Numbered from the stretch's first letter, positions 24,993 through 33,778 are shown. The stretch is DNA of 35,064 nucleotides from Clostridiales bacterium (GCA_004556545.1 SFGO01000018.1:1-35064), one strand, 5' to 3'. The notes: generated by a model from the sequence alone, not told the origin. A program made the numbers and translations.

Positions 24993-26573
24993 ATGTGTTC
25001 GATTTTTGGTGTGGAAAGCAAGTCGATCCCGGTAGAGACGCTGAAGGAACATTTTGACCGTACCCTGTCCCGGGGGCCGGATATGTCCCGGATGACGGAG
25101 ATCCCCTGCGGCTATCTGGGCTTCCACCGGCTGGCTATTATGGGCCTGAACGAGTCGGGCATGCAGCCCTTTGAACGGGATGGAAGCAGCGTGGTCTGCA
25201 ACGGCGAGCTGTACGGTTTCCGGCCGCTGAAAAAACGGCTGGAAGAAAAGTACGCGTTTCAGAGCGATTCCGACTGCGAGATTCTGCTGCCCCTGTACGA
25301 AGAATATGGTCTGGAAATGTTCAAGGTGCTGGACGCGGAGTTCGCCTTGATCCTGTACGATGGGAAAACAGGCAAGCTCATTGCCGCCCGGGATCCCATC
25401 GGCATCCGCCCGCTGTATTACGGCACGCTGGCAGACGGCTCCATGATTTTTGCCAGCGAGGCCAAGGTGCTGGTGGGCCTGTGCGAGACGATCTTGCCCT
25501 TCCCGCCGGGCTGCTACTGGGCGGGCGGCGCGTTCGTCCGCTACGCCGACCCGGCCCGGGTGGATCAGTACCTGATGGCGGAGGAAGATACCGTCTGCCG
25601 GGGCCTGCACGATCTGCTGACCGCAGGCGTGGAAAAACGGCTGGATGCGGACGCGCCGCTGGGCTTCCTGCTCAGCGGCGGGCTGGACAGTTCGCTGGTG
25701 TGCGCCATCGCCGCCCGCAAGCTGAAAAAGCCGCTGCGCACCTTTTCCATCGGCATGGACGTGGACGCCATCGACCTGAAATACGCCCGCAAGGTGGCGG
25801 ATTTCATCGGCAGCGACCACACGGAGGTCATCATCACCAAAGAGGACGTATTGGAAGCACTGGAGCCGGTGGTGGCGCTGCTGGGTACCTATGACATCAC
25901 CACTATCCGGGCCAGCATCGGCATGTATCTGGTGTGCAAGTACATCCACGAGCACACGGACATTCGGGTGCTGCTGACCGGCGAAATTTCCGATGAGCTG
26001 TTCGGCTACAAGTACACCGATTTCGCGCCGGACCCTGCCGCGTTCCAGCATGAGGCGGAAAAGCGCATCCGGGAGCTGCACATGTACGACGTGCTGCGGG
26101 CGGACCGCTGCATCTCCGTCAACTCGCTGGAGGCCCGGGTGCCCTTCGGCGATCTGGCCTTTGTGCGCTATGCCATGGCCATTGACCCGGCGCTGAAAAT
26201 GAACCGCCACGACATGGGCAAATACCTGATTCGTCAGGCGTTTGCCGACGATCACATCCTGCCGGATGAGATCCTCTGGCGGCAGAAGGCCGCGTTCAGC
26301 GACGCGGTGGGGCATTCCATGGTGGACGATCTGAAAGCCTATGCCGAGTCCCTTTATACGGACGAAGAATTCCGCGCCGGATGCGAGCAATACGACTTTG
26401 CCCGGCCCTTCACCAAGGAAAGCCTGCTGTACCGCCAGCTTTTCGAAAAGTACTATCCCGGTCAGGCCCATATGGTTTCCGGCTTCTGGATGCCGAACCG
26501 GGAGTGGCCCGGCTGCAACGTGGACGATCCCTCGGCCCGCGTACTGGCCAACTACGGTGCAAGCGGCGTGTAA
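24993..26573 (+). CDS. asnB: Asparagine synthase (glutamine-hydrolysing)
   Basis: 526 residues. It makes asparagine from aspartate, ATP and glutamine in the cytoplasm. Cys2 follows the initiator Met and is the glutaminase nucleophile; the N-terminal domain continues with HRLAIMG and CNGELYG (69-75). The synthetase domain holds the pyrophosphate loop LLSGGLDSS (226-234), GEISDELFGY and the SLEARVPFGD...K-type C-terminal signature with LWRQKAAFSDAVG. Length is close to that of the bacterial AsnB type. ATG 24993 has GGAGG nine bases upstream. It is preceded by a T-box with an Asn specifier, which independently supports the function, and followed by a strong terminator. Confidence 0.97.
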   Translation: MCSIFGVESKSIPVETLKEHFDRTLSRGPDMSRMTEIPCGYLGFHRLAIMGLNESGMQPFERDGSSVVCNGELYGFRPLKKRLEEKYAFQSDSDCEILLPLYEEYGLEMFKVLDAEFALILYDGKTGKLIAARDPIGIRPLYYGTLADGSMIFASEAKVLVGLCETILPFPPGCYWAGGAFVRYADPARVDQYLMAEEDTVCRGLHDLLTAGVEKRLDADAPLGFLLSGGLDSSLVCAIAARKLKKPLRTFSIGMDVDAIDLKYARKVADFIGSDHTEVIITKEDVLEALEPVVALLGTYDITTIRASIGMYLVCKYIHEHTDIRVLLTGEISDELFGYKYTDFAPDPAAFQHEAEKRIRELHMYDVLRADRCISVNSLEARVPFGDLAFVRYAMAIDPALKMNRHDMGKYLIRQAFADDHILPDEILWRQKAAFSDAVGHSMVDDLKAYAESLYTDEEFRAGCEQYDFARPFTKESLLYRQLFEKYYPGQAHMVSGFWMPNREWPGCNVDDPSARVLANYGASGV

Positions 26574-26589
26574 TCAAAACCGCCATTCA

Positions 26590-26640
26590 AAAACGACCCG
26601 GCGCATGGCCCCGAAAAGGCTCAAGCGCCGGGTTGCTTTT
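26590..26640. terminator. Bidirectional terminator between asnB and the nucleotidyltransferase gene
   Basis: ACCCGGCGC (26596-26604) pairs with GCGCCGGGT (26625-26633). TGCTTTT follows on the plus strand and CGTTTTT on the minus strand. It serves the convergent asnB and helD-nucleotidyltransferase units. Confidence 0.85.
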
Positions 26641-26643
26641 GTC

Positions 26644-27309
26644 TTAGAGGGATGTCAGGGTTTCCTGACACCAGAGGAACAGCAGCTCAAAGCAGTCATG
26701 GAAGTCAAAGTCGGAGTCCGCCTTGAAGGTCATGGCGCATTTCAGCACGGAATGGTTCCTGCCGGAAAGAAGAGGCAGCAGCTCCGCCTTCGTCTGCGGA
26801 AAAAGGCCGTGTTCCAGATAGTACAGGTTTTGCAGAAGAAAGAAGGCGCTTTGGTAGAGGGAGGGCAGGGCGGCGATGGTTTTGCCGCGTTCCCCGTGAA
26901 TGAAACGGTGACAAAGCTCGTGATACAGATTGTTTATGCTCAGCTTCACGTAAGACCGGACGTCCTGTTCCGTATAGGAAGGAACCAGCGGGCGCAGCCG
27001 CCCGAAAAGATCCCGGGTGCTGTGGAGCAAATGACAGATTTCCAACGGATTCCAGTGACTTAGATCGGTTTTGCTGCAAATGAAGCCGCAGGACTTTTCC
27101 GGCTCTTCCAGCGAGGAAACGAGCGTGCGGTATTGTTCCAGATCAGAGATGCTCAGGCCGTCCACTACTGTCATGATATCGATATCGCTGTTTTCGGTGG
27201 CCTCGCCCCGCAGATAGCTGCCCTGCAGGCCGACATAGACGAGCCGGGGGCCAAAGTTCTGCTGAAGCAGCGTCAGCAGGCTGGAAAGATAGTTTTCTAT
27301 GTTCAGCAT
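26644..27309 (-). CDS. Nucleotidyltransferase-domain protein
   Basis: A 221-residue protein. The N-terminal part has the pol-beta-type nucleotidyltransferase signature GSYLRGEATENSDIDIM (about 30-46), with the two Asp that bind metal. The remaining ~140 residues are mostly helical (SVKLSINNLYHELCHRF-like), resembling the C-terminal helical domain of aminoglycoside-type nucleotidyltransferases, but the substrate cannot be assigned. The ATG overlaps the helD stop by seven bases (ATGCTGA), with AAGGA immediately before it inside the helD coding end. Expression is therefore probably coupled to helD. The closest alternatives are a resistance enzyme, a HEPN/MNT-like antitoxin partner or a housekeeping modifier; no toxin partner is seen. 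Confidence 0.8.
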   Translation of the reverse strand: MLNIENYLSSLLTLLQQNFGPRLVYVGLQGSYLRGEATENSDIDIMTVVDGLSISDLEQYRTLVSSLEEPEKSCGFICSKTDLSHWNPLEICHLLHSTRDLFGRLRPLVPSYTEQDVRSYVKLSINNLYHELCHRFIHGERGKTIAALPSLYQSAFFLLQNLYYLEHGLFPQTKAELLPLLSGRNHSVLKCAMTFKADSDFDFHDCFELLFLWCQETLTSL

Positions 27310-29630
27310 TCCTTCGCACCGCCCTTTTTCTTTTCAGAAGCGGCTTTCGCGTCTGCTTCGGGCTGAAGCAGTTCGGCTCCTGTCAGAAGGGCGGTTCGTT
27401 CGCCCAGACTGACGAAGCCCAGCCGGTGCAGGGGACGGGTGCAGAGAACATAAAACAGCTTGGCATAGAAGCGTTCGTCCGGGTACTGGGACGCTTCTGC
27501 ATCGGCGATGAGCACGCAGTCGAATTCCAGTCCCTTCACAATCGAAGCGTCCATGACCTGCACGCCGCCCTGAAAGCTGTCGTCTCCCTGACGCACCAAA
27601 CGCGCTTCACAGCCGAGCGCGGCCAGCGCCTTTTGCAGCTGAGCGGCGGCTTTGCCGGTTTTTACGATGACGGCGATGTTTTCAAAGCCCTCGTCCTGCC
27701 AGCGGCGGACGGCGTTTTTGACCGCCGACGCACGCTCGGCGGGGGTTTTCACGGAAATCAGGAAGGGCTTTTCGCCGTGCCGCTCCACAGGCCGGGCCGC
27801 GCCTTCGCCTGCGACGGGGTGACGGGCAATGACGGAAAAAGCCGTCTCCATGATTTCAACAGTGCTGCGGTAGGCGGTGCCGAGCCGGGTAACGGTCACA
27901 GGCTTTTCAAAGATGCCCGCGCTCAGGTCTTCCCAGCTGCGGATGCCTTCGTCGCCGTAAATGCCCTGACAGAGATCGCCGACCAGCGTAAAGGCATCGG
28001 TGCGGAACAACTCCCGCAGCACGCGCACCTCCAGCGGCGAAACATCCTGCGCTTCGTCCACCACGACCTGACGCACATTCATCCGGTTCAGCCCGTACAA
28101 TCCCTGTGCCAGAATCAAAAGGGCGGGCAGGTCTTCCGCCTGCGCCTGCTTCTTTTGCAGCGCGGGACGGGTAGCCGTCAGCACGGCCTCGTTGGCGGCG
28201 TCCTTTTCCGCCATCCATTCCCAGAAAGCGCCGTAGACGGTCAGCAGCTCCATGGAGCCCCAAAGCCCGTCGAATTCCTTGAGAAAGGCCTTCTGCCGGT
28301 CTTTCAATTCCTGAATGCGCTGATCCCGCGAGTCGTAGTACAGCCGAGCCCGGGCCCTTCGACCGGGACAGTCGGCGACGGTCCGCATGAGCTTCTGCAC
28401 CATTTCGTCCACCTTGCGCTCCAGAGCCGCCTGCGTTTCTTCGCAGACCCGCGCCAGACGCTTTTTCAGCACCTTACGGACTTCCTGCACCCGGCTTTCC
28501 AGCGGAAAATGACGGAATTCCTTCCAAAAATACCGCTGGATTTCAGCTGTGGTCATCAGCGTCCGGCTCAGAAATTTGATGTCCTCCTTCGGCAGACATT
28601 GATGCTCCCAGACCGTTAAAAATTCCGCCAGCTCCGCCCGGAGAGACAGCGCCCCCTTGCGGCGCAGCACATTGTCCAGCTCATCCCGCTGCGCTTTGTC
28701 CATCTGCAGCCGCTCCGGCAGCCGGGCGCTTTCCATCAGCCGGGGCATGCGCTTGCCCATCAGCGCCCGGCACAGGCCGGGAAAGGTGGTCTGGCGCACG
28801 TCGTCTACGCCCAGATCGGGCAATACCCGGCTGATGTAGCTCAGAAACAGCGGGTTGGGGGCCAGAATCAGCATTTGCTGGGGCAGCACCGTTTTTTGCA
28901 GCTGATACAGCAGCCATGCCATCCGGTGCAGGGCGATGGTGGTTTTGCCGCTGCCCGCTACGCCCTGTACGCACAGGGGCGAAAAGGCGTCGAAACGGAT
29001 CACCGTATTCTGCTCCGCCTGAATGGTGGTGACGACCTCCCGCAGCCGGGCGGAGGTCATCTGGCTCAGCGCGTCGGTCAGGTATTTTTCCTGCCCGGCC
29101 AGCCCGGTGTCCTGCATGTCTTCCAGCTGCCCGTCGGAGATGGTGAACATGCGCTTCAGGCTCAGTTCGCCTTCGACCCTGCCGTCCGGAGCCTCGTAGC
29201 TGACCCGGCCGATCTGTCCCGAATAGTACAGGTTGGCGACCGGGCTTCTCCAGTCCGCGACCCGTACCTGATAGGAGGGCGTTTCCAGCACGCCCCAGCG
29301 GCCCAGATAGATGGAACTTTTTTCTCCGGCCTTCAGGTGACCCAGCACAGGTGCATCGGGGTCAGGCATGAAATCCAACCGGGCGAAATAGGGCTGACGG
29401 CTGCTCAGACGCAGCTGGTGCAGGCTGCGCAGCTTGTTTCGGATGACGAACTGCTGCACCTCCGCGTCGGTACTGCCGTTGTCCAATACCTGAATCAGCC
29501 GGTCGTTGCCGTCCACGATGCCCAGATCGTTTTCCAGCTTTTGCCGCTCGCTGCGGACGATCTGCAGGGTGTCTGCAAGATGCTGTTTTTCGTTTGCCCA
29601 TTCTTGGGCGGGAAGAGTGGGTGTTTCCAT
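27303..29630 (-). CDS. helD: HelD-like RNA polymerase recycling ATPase (UvrD/Rep superfamily)
   Basis: 775 residues, near the ~775 of the Bacillus HelD that removes stalled RNA polymerase from nucleic acid. The N-terminal ~80 residues form the charged helical arm (ERQKLENDLGIVDGNDRL). Walker A GVAGSGKT is at 223-230, and motif II reads VVDEAQDVSPLE. Further helicase motifs are VGDLCQGIYGDEG and, at the C-terminus, IVKGLEFDCVLIADAE with YVLCTRPLHRL. I chose ATG 29630, which follows GGAGG by ten bases; the longer frame upstream is proline/arginine-rich and not protein-like. Helicase IV-type annotation is possible, but length and N-terminus favour HelD. The nucleotidyltransferase gene is co-translated after it. 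Confidence 0.9.
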   Translation of the reverse strand: METPTLPAQEWANEKQHLADTLQIVRSERQKLENDLGIVDGNDRLIQVLDNGSTDAEVQQFVIRNKLRSLHQLRLSSRQPYFARLDFMPDPDAPVLGHLKAGEKSSIYLGRWGVLETPSYQVRVADWRSPVANLYYSGQIGRVSYEAPDGRVEGELSLKRMFTISDGQLEDMQDTGLAGQEKYLTDALSQMTSARLREVVTTIQAEQNTVIRFDAFSPLCVQGVAGSGKTTIALHRMAWLLYQLQKTVLPQQMLILAPNPLFLSYISRVLPDLGVDDVRQTTFPGLCRALMGKRMPRLMESARLPERLQMDKAQRDELDNVLRRKGALSLRAELAEFLTVWEHQCLPKEDIKFLSRTLMTTAEIQRYFWKEFRHFPLESRVQEVRKVLKKRLARVCEETQAALERKVDEMVQKLMRTVADCPGRRARARLYYDSRDQRIQELKDRQKAFLKEFDGLWGSMELLTVYGAFWEWMAEKDAANEAVLTATRPALQKKQAQAEDLPALLILAQGLYGLNRMNVRQVVVDEAQDVSPLEVRVLRELFRTDAFTLVGDLCQGIYGDEGIRSWEDLSAGIFEKPVTVTRLGTAYRSTVEIMETAFSVIARHPVAGEGAARPVERHGEKPFLISVKTPAERASAVKNAVRRWQDEGFENIAVIVKTGKAAAQLQKALAALGCEARLVRQGDDSFQGGVQVMDASIVKGLEFDCVLIADAEASQYPDERFYAKLFYVLCTRPLHRLGFVSLGERTALLTGAELLQPEADAKAASEKKKGGAKEC

Positions 29631-29880
29631 GAAGAGATGTACCTCCGCATCTTTAATCGGATGCAGCGCTCTGGGTTCATGGGCGTTTCGCGGCCGCGCC
29701 CGGCGGGAAGAGATTCTCGCGGGAAAAAGGGCGCGGGCGGCGCTCAGCGGAAAAAAGAGATGCAAATTTTCGCCGGACCAACCGAAAAAACGCGCCTATC
29801 TTATCCGGAAGAAAAGCGTTTTCTTTTGCGGCAAACATGCGGCGACGCAGAGGTTTTCTCCTTCGATCACACAAAGGGAA
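29631..29880 (-). other. Long untranslated leader of helD
   Basis: This 250-base stretch holds no convincing gene. It contains a perfect 8-bp inverted repeat CCGCGCCC / GGGCGCGG (29694-29701 with 29729-29736) enclosing 27 bases, and no T run beside it. A short Met-initiated frame crosses it without a ribosome site. I see no actinobacterial rifampicin-associated element. Confidence 0.4.
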
Positions 29881-29884
29881 AAAT

Positions 29885-29913
29885 AGTATAGCACTTTTGA
29901 CCGGATGATACAA
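29885..29913 (-). promoter_or_regulatory. Extended -10 promoter for helD
   Basis: Minus strand: TTGTAT (29908-29913), 17 bases ending in TGC, then TATACT (29885-29890). It gives a ~250-base leader before the helD ATG. Confidence 0.75.
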
Positions 29914-29969
29914 GGATTATTTTTGCGGTAAAAAAGTTCAAAATCGTCATTGCTTTTTGACAGGGAATG

Positions 29970-29999
29970 TTGTAAGGTGGAAATGTAACGTCTTATAAA
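29970..29999 (+). promoter_or_regulatory. Probable promoter of the acetyltransferase-PIG-L-NagZ operon
   Basis: TTGTAA (29970-29975), 18 bases, TATAAA (29994-29999), 30 bases before the GTG at 30030. A perfect TTGACA at 29958 exists but has no -10 at standard distance. Confidence 0.5.
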
Positions 30000-30029
30000 A
30001 AAAGACCCTTTTTTCAAGGAGGAACGCTT

Positions 30030-31160
30030 GTGACGGAATATCGCATCGCCCGGCTGGAGGAGCAGGCGGAACTGGCCGCTTTTGGCAGCATGGTTTTTTC
30101 AGAAGAAGACGAAACGCTCGACTTTGAAACCCTGCTTCCCAAGGAATATGCCAAGGGCCGAGAGTGCGCCAGGCATCATCTGCTGGCAGTGAACGAGCAG
30201 GGCATTCGCGGCATGATCGGTACGCTGCCCGGCAGCATGCATGTGGGCCAATATACGCTCAAGACAGGCTATGTGGGCACCGTCAGTGTCCATCCGCAGG
30301 CCCGGGGCGAAGGCCATATGAAAAAGCTGATGGCGCTGTCCCTGAACCGAATGCGGGAAAGCGGCGTGGATATTTCCATGCTGGGCGGACGGCGGCAGCG
30401 GTATGCCTATTTCGGCTATGAGCCCGGCGGGTATGAATATCACGCCTCCTTCCGTCCCTTTACCGTCCGGCAGGCTATGACGGACGTGGAGGCTGAAGGT
30501 CTTTCCTTCACCCCCATCGAAACAGGCAAGGAAGACGAGGCGCTGGCGCTGAAGCTGCAGGAAAGCCTGCCCTGTTGGGTCGATCGGAAACCCTTTGGTT
30601 TTGCAGCGGCCGCCGCGTCCTACCGCTGCGGCGCGTGGGCAGCGCACCGAAACGGTGCATTCGTCGGCTATGTGATCGCCAATATGGAAAAAACGTCGGT
30701 TTCCGAGCTGGCCGCCATCGAAGGCTGTCCGCCGGAAGCGCTGGTCAAGGCGTGGTTTTGCCAAAACGAGCTGGATCGTCTGACGGTAACGATTCCCGGT
30801 TGGAACCGTCCGCTGCTGGCCTGTCTGAACCGCTATGCCGAGGGGATGGACATGACCCCATGCGAGAAAATTCAGATTCTTCGGTATCGGCCCGTCCTCG
30901 AAGCCCTGCTGACGCTGAAGAGTCGTTACGTGCCGCTGGCGGACGGCGTTCTTTCGTTGGGAGCTGACGGACAAACCGTCACGGTGACGGTGAAAGACGG
31001 CGCAGTTCAGGTGGCGGACGGCGGCGACTCACCATGGGAATTGACTCATCGGGAAATGCACGAGCTGCTGCTGAACCCCTTTGCCGTCGATTTACAGGAG
31101 CGCGCGCCCCGGGGCTGGTTCCCGCTGCCCTGGCACACGCCCACGGCGGACACCTTCTGA
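30030..31160 (+). CDS. Eis-like GNAT acetyltransferase
   Basis: 376 residues. The N-terminal GNAT domain has the acetyl-CoA loop VHPQARGEGHMKKLM (about 91-105) and the GGRRQRYAYFGYEPGG stretch typical of Eis-like proteins. A second GNAT-like region follows (about 150-280), and the last ~90 residues (LADGVLSLGADGQTVTVTVKDG...) form a sterol-carrier-like domain, giving the three-part Eis architecture. Eis proteins acetylate amines, including some aminoglycosides, but most homologues have unknown substrates. The start is GTG at 30030, with AGGAGG seven bases upstream. PIG-L and NagZ-like genes follow at 61 and 25 bases, so an amino-sugar-related substrate is a guess. Confidence 0.87.
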   Translation: MTEYRIARLEEQAELAAFGSMVFSEEDETLDFETLLPKEYAKGRECARHHLLAVNEQGIRGMIGTLPGSMHVGQYTLKTGYVGTVSVHPQARGEGHMKKLMALSLNRMRESGVDISMLGGRRQRYAYFGYEPGGYEYHASFRPFTVRQAMTDVEAEGLSFTPIETGKEDEALALKLQESLPCWVDRKPFGFAAAAASYRCGAWAAHRNGAFVGYVIANMEKTSVSELAAIEGCPPEALVKAWFCQNELDRLTVTIPGWNRPLLACLNRYAEGMDMTPCEKIQILRYRPVLEALLTLKSRYVPLADGVLSLGADGQTVTVTVKDGAVQVADGGDSPWELTHREMHELLLNPFAVDLQERAPRGWFPLPWHTPTADTF

Positions 31161-31221
31161 CCGCCGACGGCGCATATTTGCGTGATTCGTAAAAACAGAC
31201 AATGGAAAGGAAGAACGGCTT

Positions 31222-31914
31222 ATGGCAAAAACCATTATGGCGGTAGGAGCGCACACCGGCGACGCGCAGCTGACCTGCGGCATGCTGCTGGCCAAGCACG
31301 CCATGCAGGGCGATCGGGTGGTCATTGTCGATTTAACAGCCGGGGAACGGGGAACGCCCGCAGGCTGGACGACCCCGGACTTTCGGAAATACAATGTGGA
31401 ATGCGCGGCAAAGTTCGCTGAAAAAATCGGCGGCGAATCCATCGTGCTGGATACGCCGGACGGCGAGCTGTACGACTCCAAGGAGCAGGAATTGGCGCTG
31501 GCGGGGCTGATGCGTCAATATCAGGTCAACGCCGTTCTGTACCATTGGAAAAACAGCATGCACAAGGATCATATCGCCGCCAGCCGCATCACCGACAACG
31601 CGATTTTCTTCGCCTCGCTGCCCACCTTTGAGCACGAGCTTCCCAGGGCGCCTATCACCAAATTTCTCTACGCGGAAAACTGGGAGGACGCCGACGGCTT
31701 TAAGCCCTACTATTATTTTGATGTGACCGAGGCTTTTCCCGTCTGGAAGGAAGCCATAAAGGAGCTTTGGCTGGCGGAGCACTCCACCAGCTTCAAGTAT
31801 CTGCGCTATTACGAAGCTCTGAGCGTGGTGCGGGGCGCCAAAATCGGCGTGGATCACGCCACCTGCTTCGGCATTGAGGACTATGCCAAACGGCAGATTC
31901 TGGAGCGGCTGTAA
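31222..31914 (+). CDS. PIG-L-family protein, probable deacetylase with variant active site
   Basis: 230 residues. The fold is that of zinc N-acetylglucosaminyl deacetylases (PIG-L/BshB/MshB): GAHTGDAQLTCG at 9-20, LTAGERGTP at 39-46 and the HKDH motif at 114-117. The usual AHPDDE is AHTGDAQ here: the zinc ligands His11 and Asp14 and the HxDH His are kept, but the preceding Asp that acts as general base is Gly13. Activity may therefore be altered, or another residue may act as base. ATG 31222 has AAAGGAAG upstream. The position between an acetyltransferase and a GlcNAc-releasing glycosidase fits amino-sugar handling. Confidence 0.85.
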   Translation: MAKTIMAVGAHTGDAQLTCGMLLAKHAMQGDRVVIVDLTAGERGTPAGWTTPDFRKYNVECAAKFAEKIGGESIVLDTPDGELYDSKEQELALAGLMRQYQVNAVLYHWKNSMHKDHIAASRITDNAIFFASLPTFEHELPRAPITKFLYAENWEDADGFKPYYYFDVTEAFPVWKEAIKELWLAEHSTSFKYLRYYEALSVVRGAKIGVDHATCFGIEDYAKRQILERL

Positions 31915-31939
31915 GAGCCGCCGGTAAGGAGTAAACACG

Positions 31940-33439
31940 ATGAATGACGAAAGACTGAAACTGCTGGCCGGTCAGCGTCTGGTGGCAGGTTTTGAGGGGT
32001 ACACCGTCCCCGAATCCTTTCAGAAGCTGATTCGGGACTGCAAAATCGGCAATGTGATTCTGTTCCGGCGCAACATCCGCAGCGCGGAGCAGCTGCGGGA
32101 GCTGTGCGTGTTCCTGCACTGCCTCATCCGCATGGAAACAGGGCTTCCACCGATGATCCTGCTGGATGAAGAGGGCGGGACGGTTTCCCGTCTGGGCGAG
32201 CTGGGTTCCGTTTCACCCAGCGCCATGGCGCAGGGCGCTGCCGGTGATCCGGAGAACGCTTTCCGGGTGGGCCGCATGCTGGGGCAGGAGCTTCGGGCCG
32301 TTGGCGTGAACTTTAACTGCGCGCCCATTCTGGATTGCAACACCAATCCGAAGAACCCGGTGATCGGCGTCCGGTCCTTCGGCAGCGACCCGGAAAAGGT
32401 GGCGGATTTTGGCGCAGCCTATGCCCGCGGCCTGCGGGAGGCGGGCGTAATCGCCTGCGGCAAGCATTTTCCCGGCCACGGCGATACGGAAACGGACAGC
32501 CATCTGGGGCTTCCCGTGGTGAACAAATCACTGGACGAAATCGAACAGGTCGAGCTGGTCAGCTTCCGCCGCGCCATTGCGGAAAAGATCGACGCGCTGA
32601 TGACCGCTCATGTGGTTTTCCCGGCTTTGGAGCCGGAACGCATTCCTTCCACCGTATCCCGCAAGGTCATGACGGGCCTTCTGCGGGGAAAAATGGGCTT
32701 TGAAGGCCTGATCGTCACGGACTGCATGGAAATGGACGCGATCAAGCGCCAGTTCGGCTCCGCCCGGGGCGCGCTGATGGCGCTGCAGGCAGGCGTGGAC
32801 ATGACGCTGATCTGCCACACCGAGGCCTATCAGCGGGAAGCGGCCGGCCTGATCGTGGAAGCCCTGCAGGACGGACGGCTTTCTATGGACGAGGCGCAGG
32901 CTTCCTATCGCCGCATTGCCGAGCTGAAGCGCCGCAGCGCGCTGAATCCGCTGACGGATCCTGCTGTGATCGGCTGTGCCGAGCACCGGGCCATTGCGGA
33001 AACGATCCTTCGACAGGCGGTACGGGTCCTGCATGCCCCGGAGGGAAAAGCGCTTCCCGCTATGGACGAAAAGACGCTGTTCTTCGGCTGCAGCAACCGG
33101 GCTGCTTCCTACGCCAGCGATCAGCTGGCGCTCTGCGGGCCGGAACGGCTTGCCGGGCATTTTGGCGGAGCCTTCGGCGGCCTTCTGCTGGATGAGCAGA
33201 CGCTTCGTTCCTGTCAGGGCCGCACCGTAGTGGTATGCCTGAGTCCGCAGCCCGATCTGCCTCGGGTACTGGGGCAGGTTCGGACGCTGGCTGCGTCCGG
33301 CGCTCAGGTGATCGCCGCCGCCATGGCCACCCCCTATTGTCTGGACGAGCTGCCGGATACCGTGTGGAAAACCGCCGTCTATCAGTACGACGAACTGGGC
33401 CTTGCCCGGCTTCAGGAGCTTCTGGAAACCGGCAGATAA
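31940..33439 (+). CDS. Family 3 glycoside hydrolase, NagZ-like beta-N-acetylhexosaminidase
   Basis: 499 residues, no signal peptide, so cytoplasmic. The N-terminal (alpha/beta)8 barrel has LDEEGGTVSRL, the NagZ-type loop KHFPGHGDTETDSH (175-188), whose Asp-His pair serves as acid/base, and GFEGLIVTDCMEMDAI with nucleophile Asp261. The C-terminal ~150 residues are a second domain as in longer Gram-positive NagZ forms. NagZ removes terminal GlcNAc from muropeptides during wall recycling. ATG 31940 follows AAGGAG by eight bases. It is the third gene of the acetyltransferase-PIG-L operon and ends at a strong terminator. Confidence 0.92.
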   Translation: MNDERLKLLAGQRLVAGFEGYTVPESFQKLIRDCKIGNVILFRRNIRSAEQLRELCVFLHCLIRMETGLPPMILLDEEGGTVSRLGELGSVSPSAMAQGAAGDPENAFRVGRMLGQELRAVGVNFNCAPILDCNTNPKNPVIGVRSFGSDPEKVADFGAAYARGLREAGVIACGKHFPGHGDTETDSHLGLPVVNKSLDEIEQVELVSFRRAIAEKIDALMTAHVVFPALEPERIPSTVSRKVMTGLLRGKMGFEGLIVTDCMEMDAIKRQFGSARGALMALQAGVDMTLICHTEAYQREAAGLIVEALQDGRLSMDEAQASYRRIAELKRRSALNPLTDPAVIGCAEHRAIAETILRQAVRVLHAPEGKALPAMDEKTLFFGCSNRAASYASDQLALCGPERLAGHFGGAFGGLLLDEQTLRSCQGRTVVVCLSPQPDLPRVLGQVRTLAASGAQVIAAAMATPYCLDELPDTVWKTAVYQYDELGLARLQELLETGR

Positions 33440-33446
33440 ACGTCAG

Positions 33447-33494
33447 ACGGAGCCATTGTTCCCCTGCCAGGGGGAACAGGTGGCTCCGTTTTTT
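33447..33494 (+). terminator. Terminator after the NagZ-like gene
   Basis: ACGGAGCCA pairs with TGGCTCCGT, with inner GTTCCCC/GGGGAAC, followed by TTTTTT. The next 100 bases hold only a 10-bp inverted repeat GAAATGGGAT / ATCCCATTTC (33514-33547). Confidence 0.92.
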
Positions 33495-33600
33495 GCTGCT
33501 TCTCAGGCTTTTGGAAATGGGATCGAATCCTGATCCCATCCCATTTCAAAGCGGCATTTCCTTTTTTGACAGAAAAATCAAAAAAATTGAAAAAAGAGGG

Positions 33601-33629
33601 TTGACACATTACCCAAAGTGTTATATAAT
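33601..33629 (+). promoter_or_regulatory. Perfect consensus promoter for tRNA-Pro
   Basis: TTGACA (33601-33606), 17 bases, TATAAT (33624-33629). Start predicted near 33636, ~24 bases before the mature tRNA 5' end. Confidence 0.93.
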
Positions 33630-33659
33630 CAATCCTGTTCCGCGAGGGACGCTAAGTGA

Positions 33660-33736
33660 CTGGGTGTGGCGCAGTTTGGTAGCGTGCTTGAATGGGGTTC
33701 AAGAGGCCGGAAGTTCGAATCTTCTCACCCAGACCA
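33660..33736 (+). tRNA. tRNA-Pro(GGG)
   Basis: A 77-base cloverleaf. The acceptor CTGGGTG pairs with CACCCAG; the D arm starts GCGC; the anticodon stem is CTTGA/TCAAG with loop ATGGGGT and anticodon GGG at 33694-33696; the T loop is TTCGAAT. Discriminator A and a genomically encoded CCA (33734-33736) end it. It reads CCC and CCU codons. Confidence 0.95.
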
Positions 33737-33742
33737 TAAAAG

Positions 33743-33778
33743 AACGCTAATCTTGATACAAAGGTTAGCGTTTTTTCT
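33743..33778 (+). terminator. Terminator of the tRNA-Pro gene
   Basis: AACGCTAA pairs with TTAGCGTT around a 14-nt loop and is followed by TTTTTTC. It starts six bases after the tRNA CCA end. Confidence 0.88.

Noticed and set aside
26644..27309. A HEPN/MNT toxin-antitoxin pair
   Set aside because: The nucleotidyltransferase is longer than typical MNT antitoxins and its partner gene is helD, not a HEPN protein.
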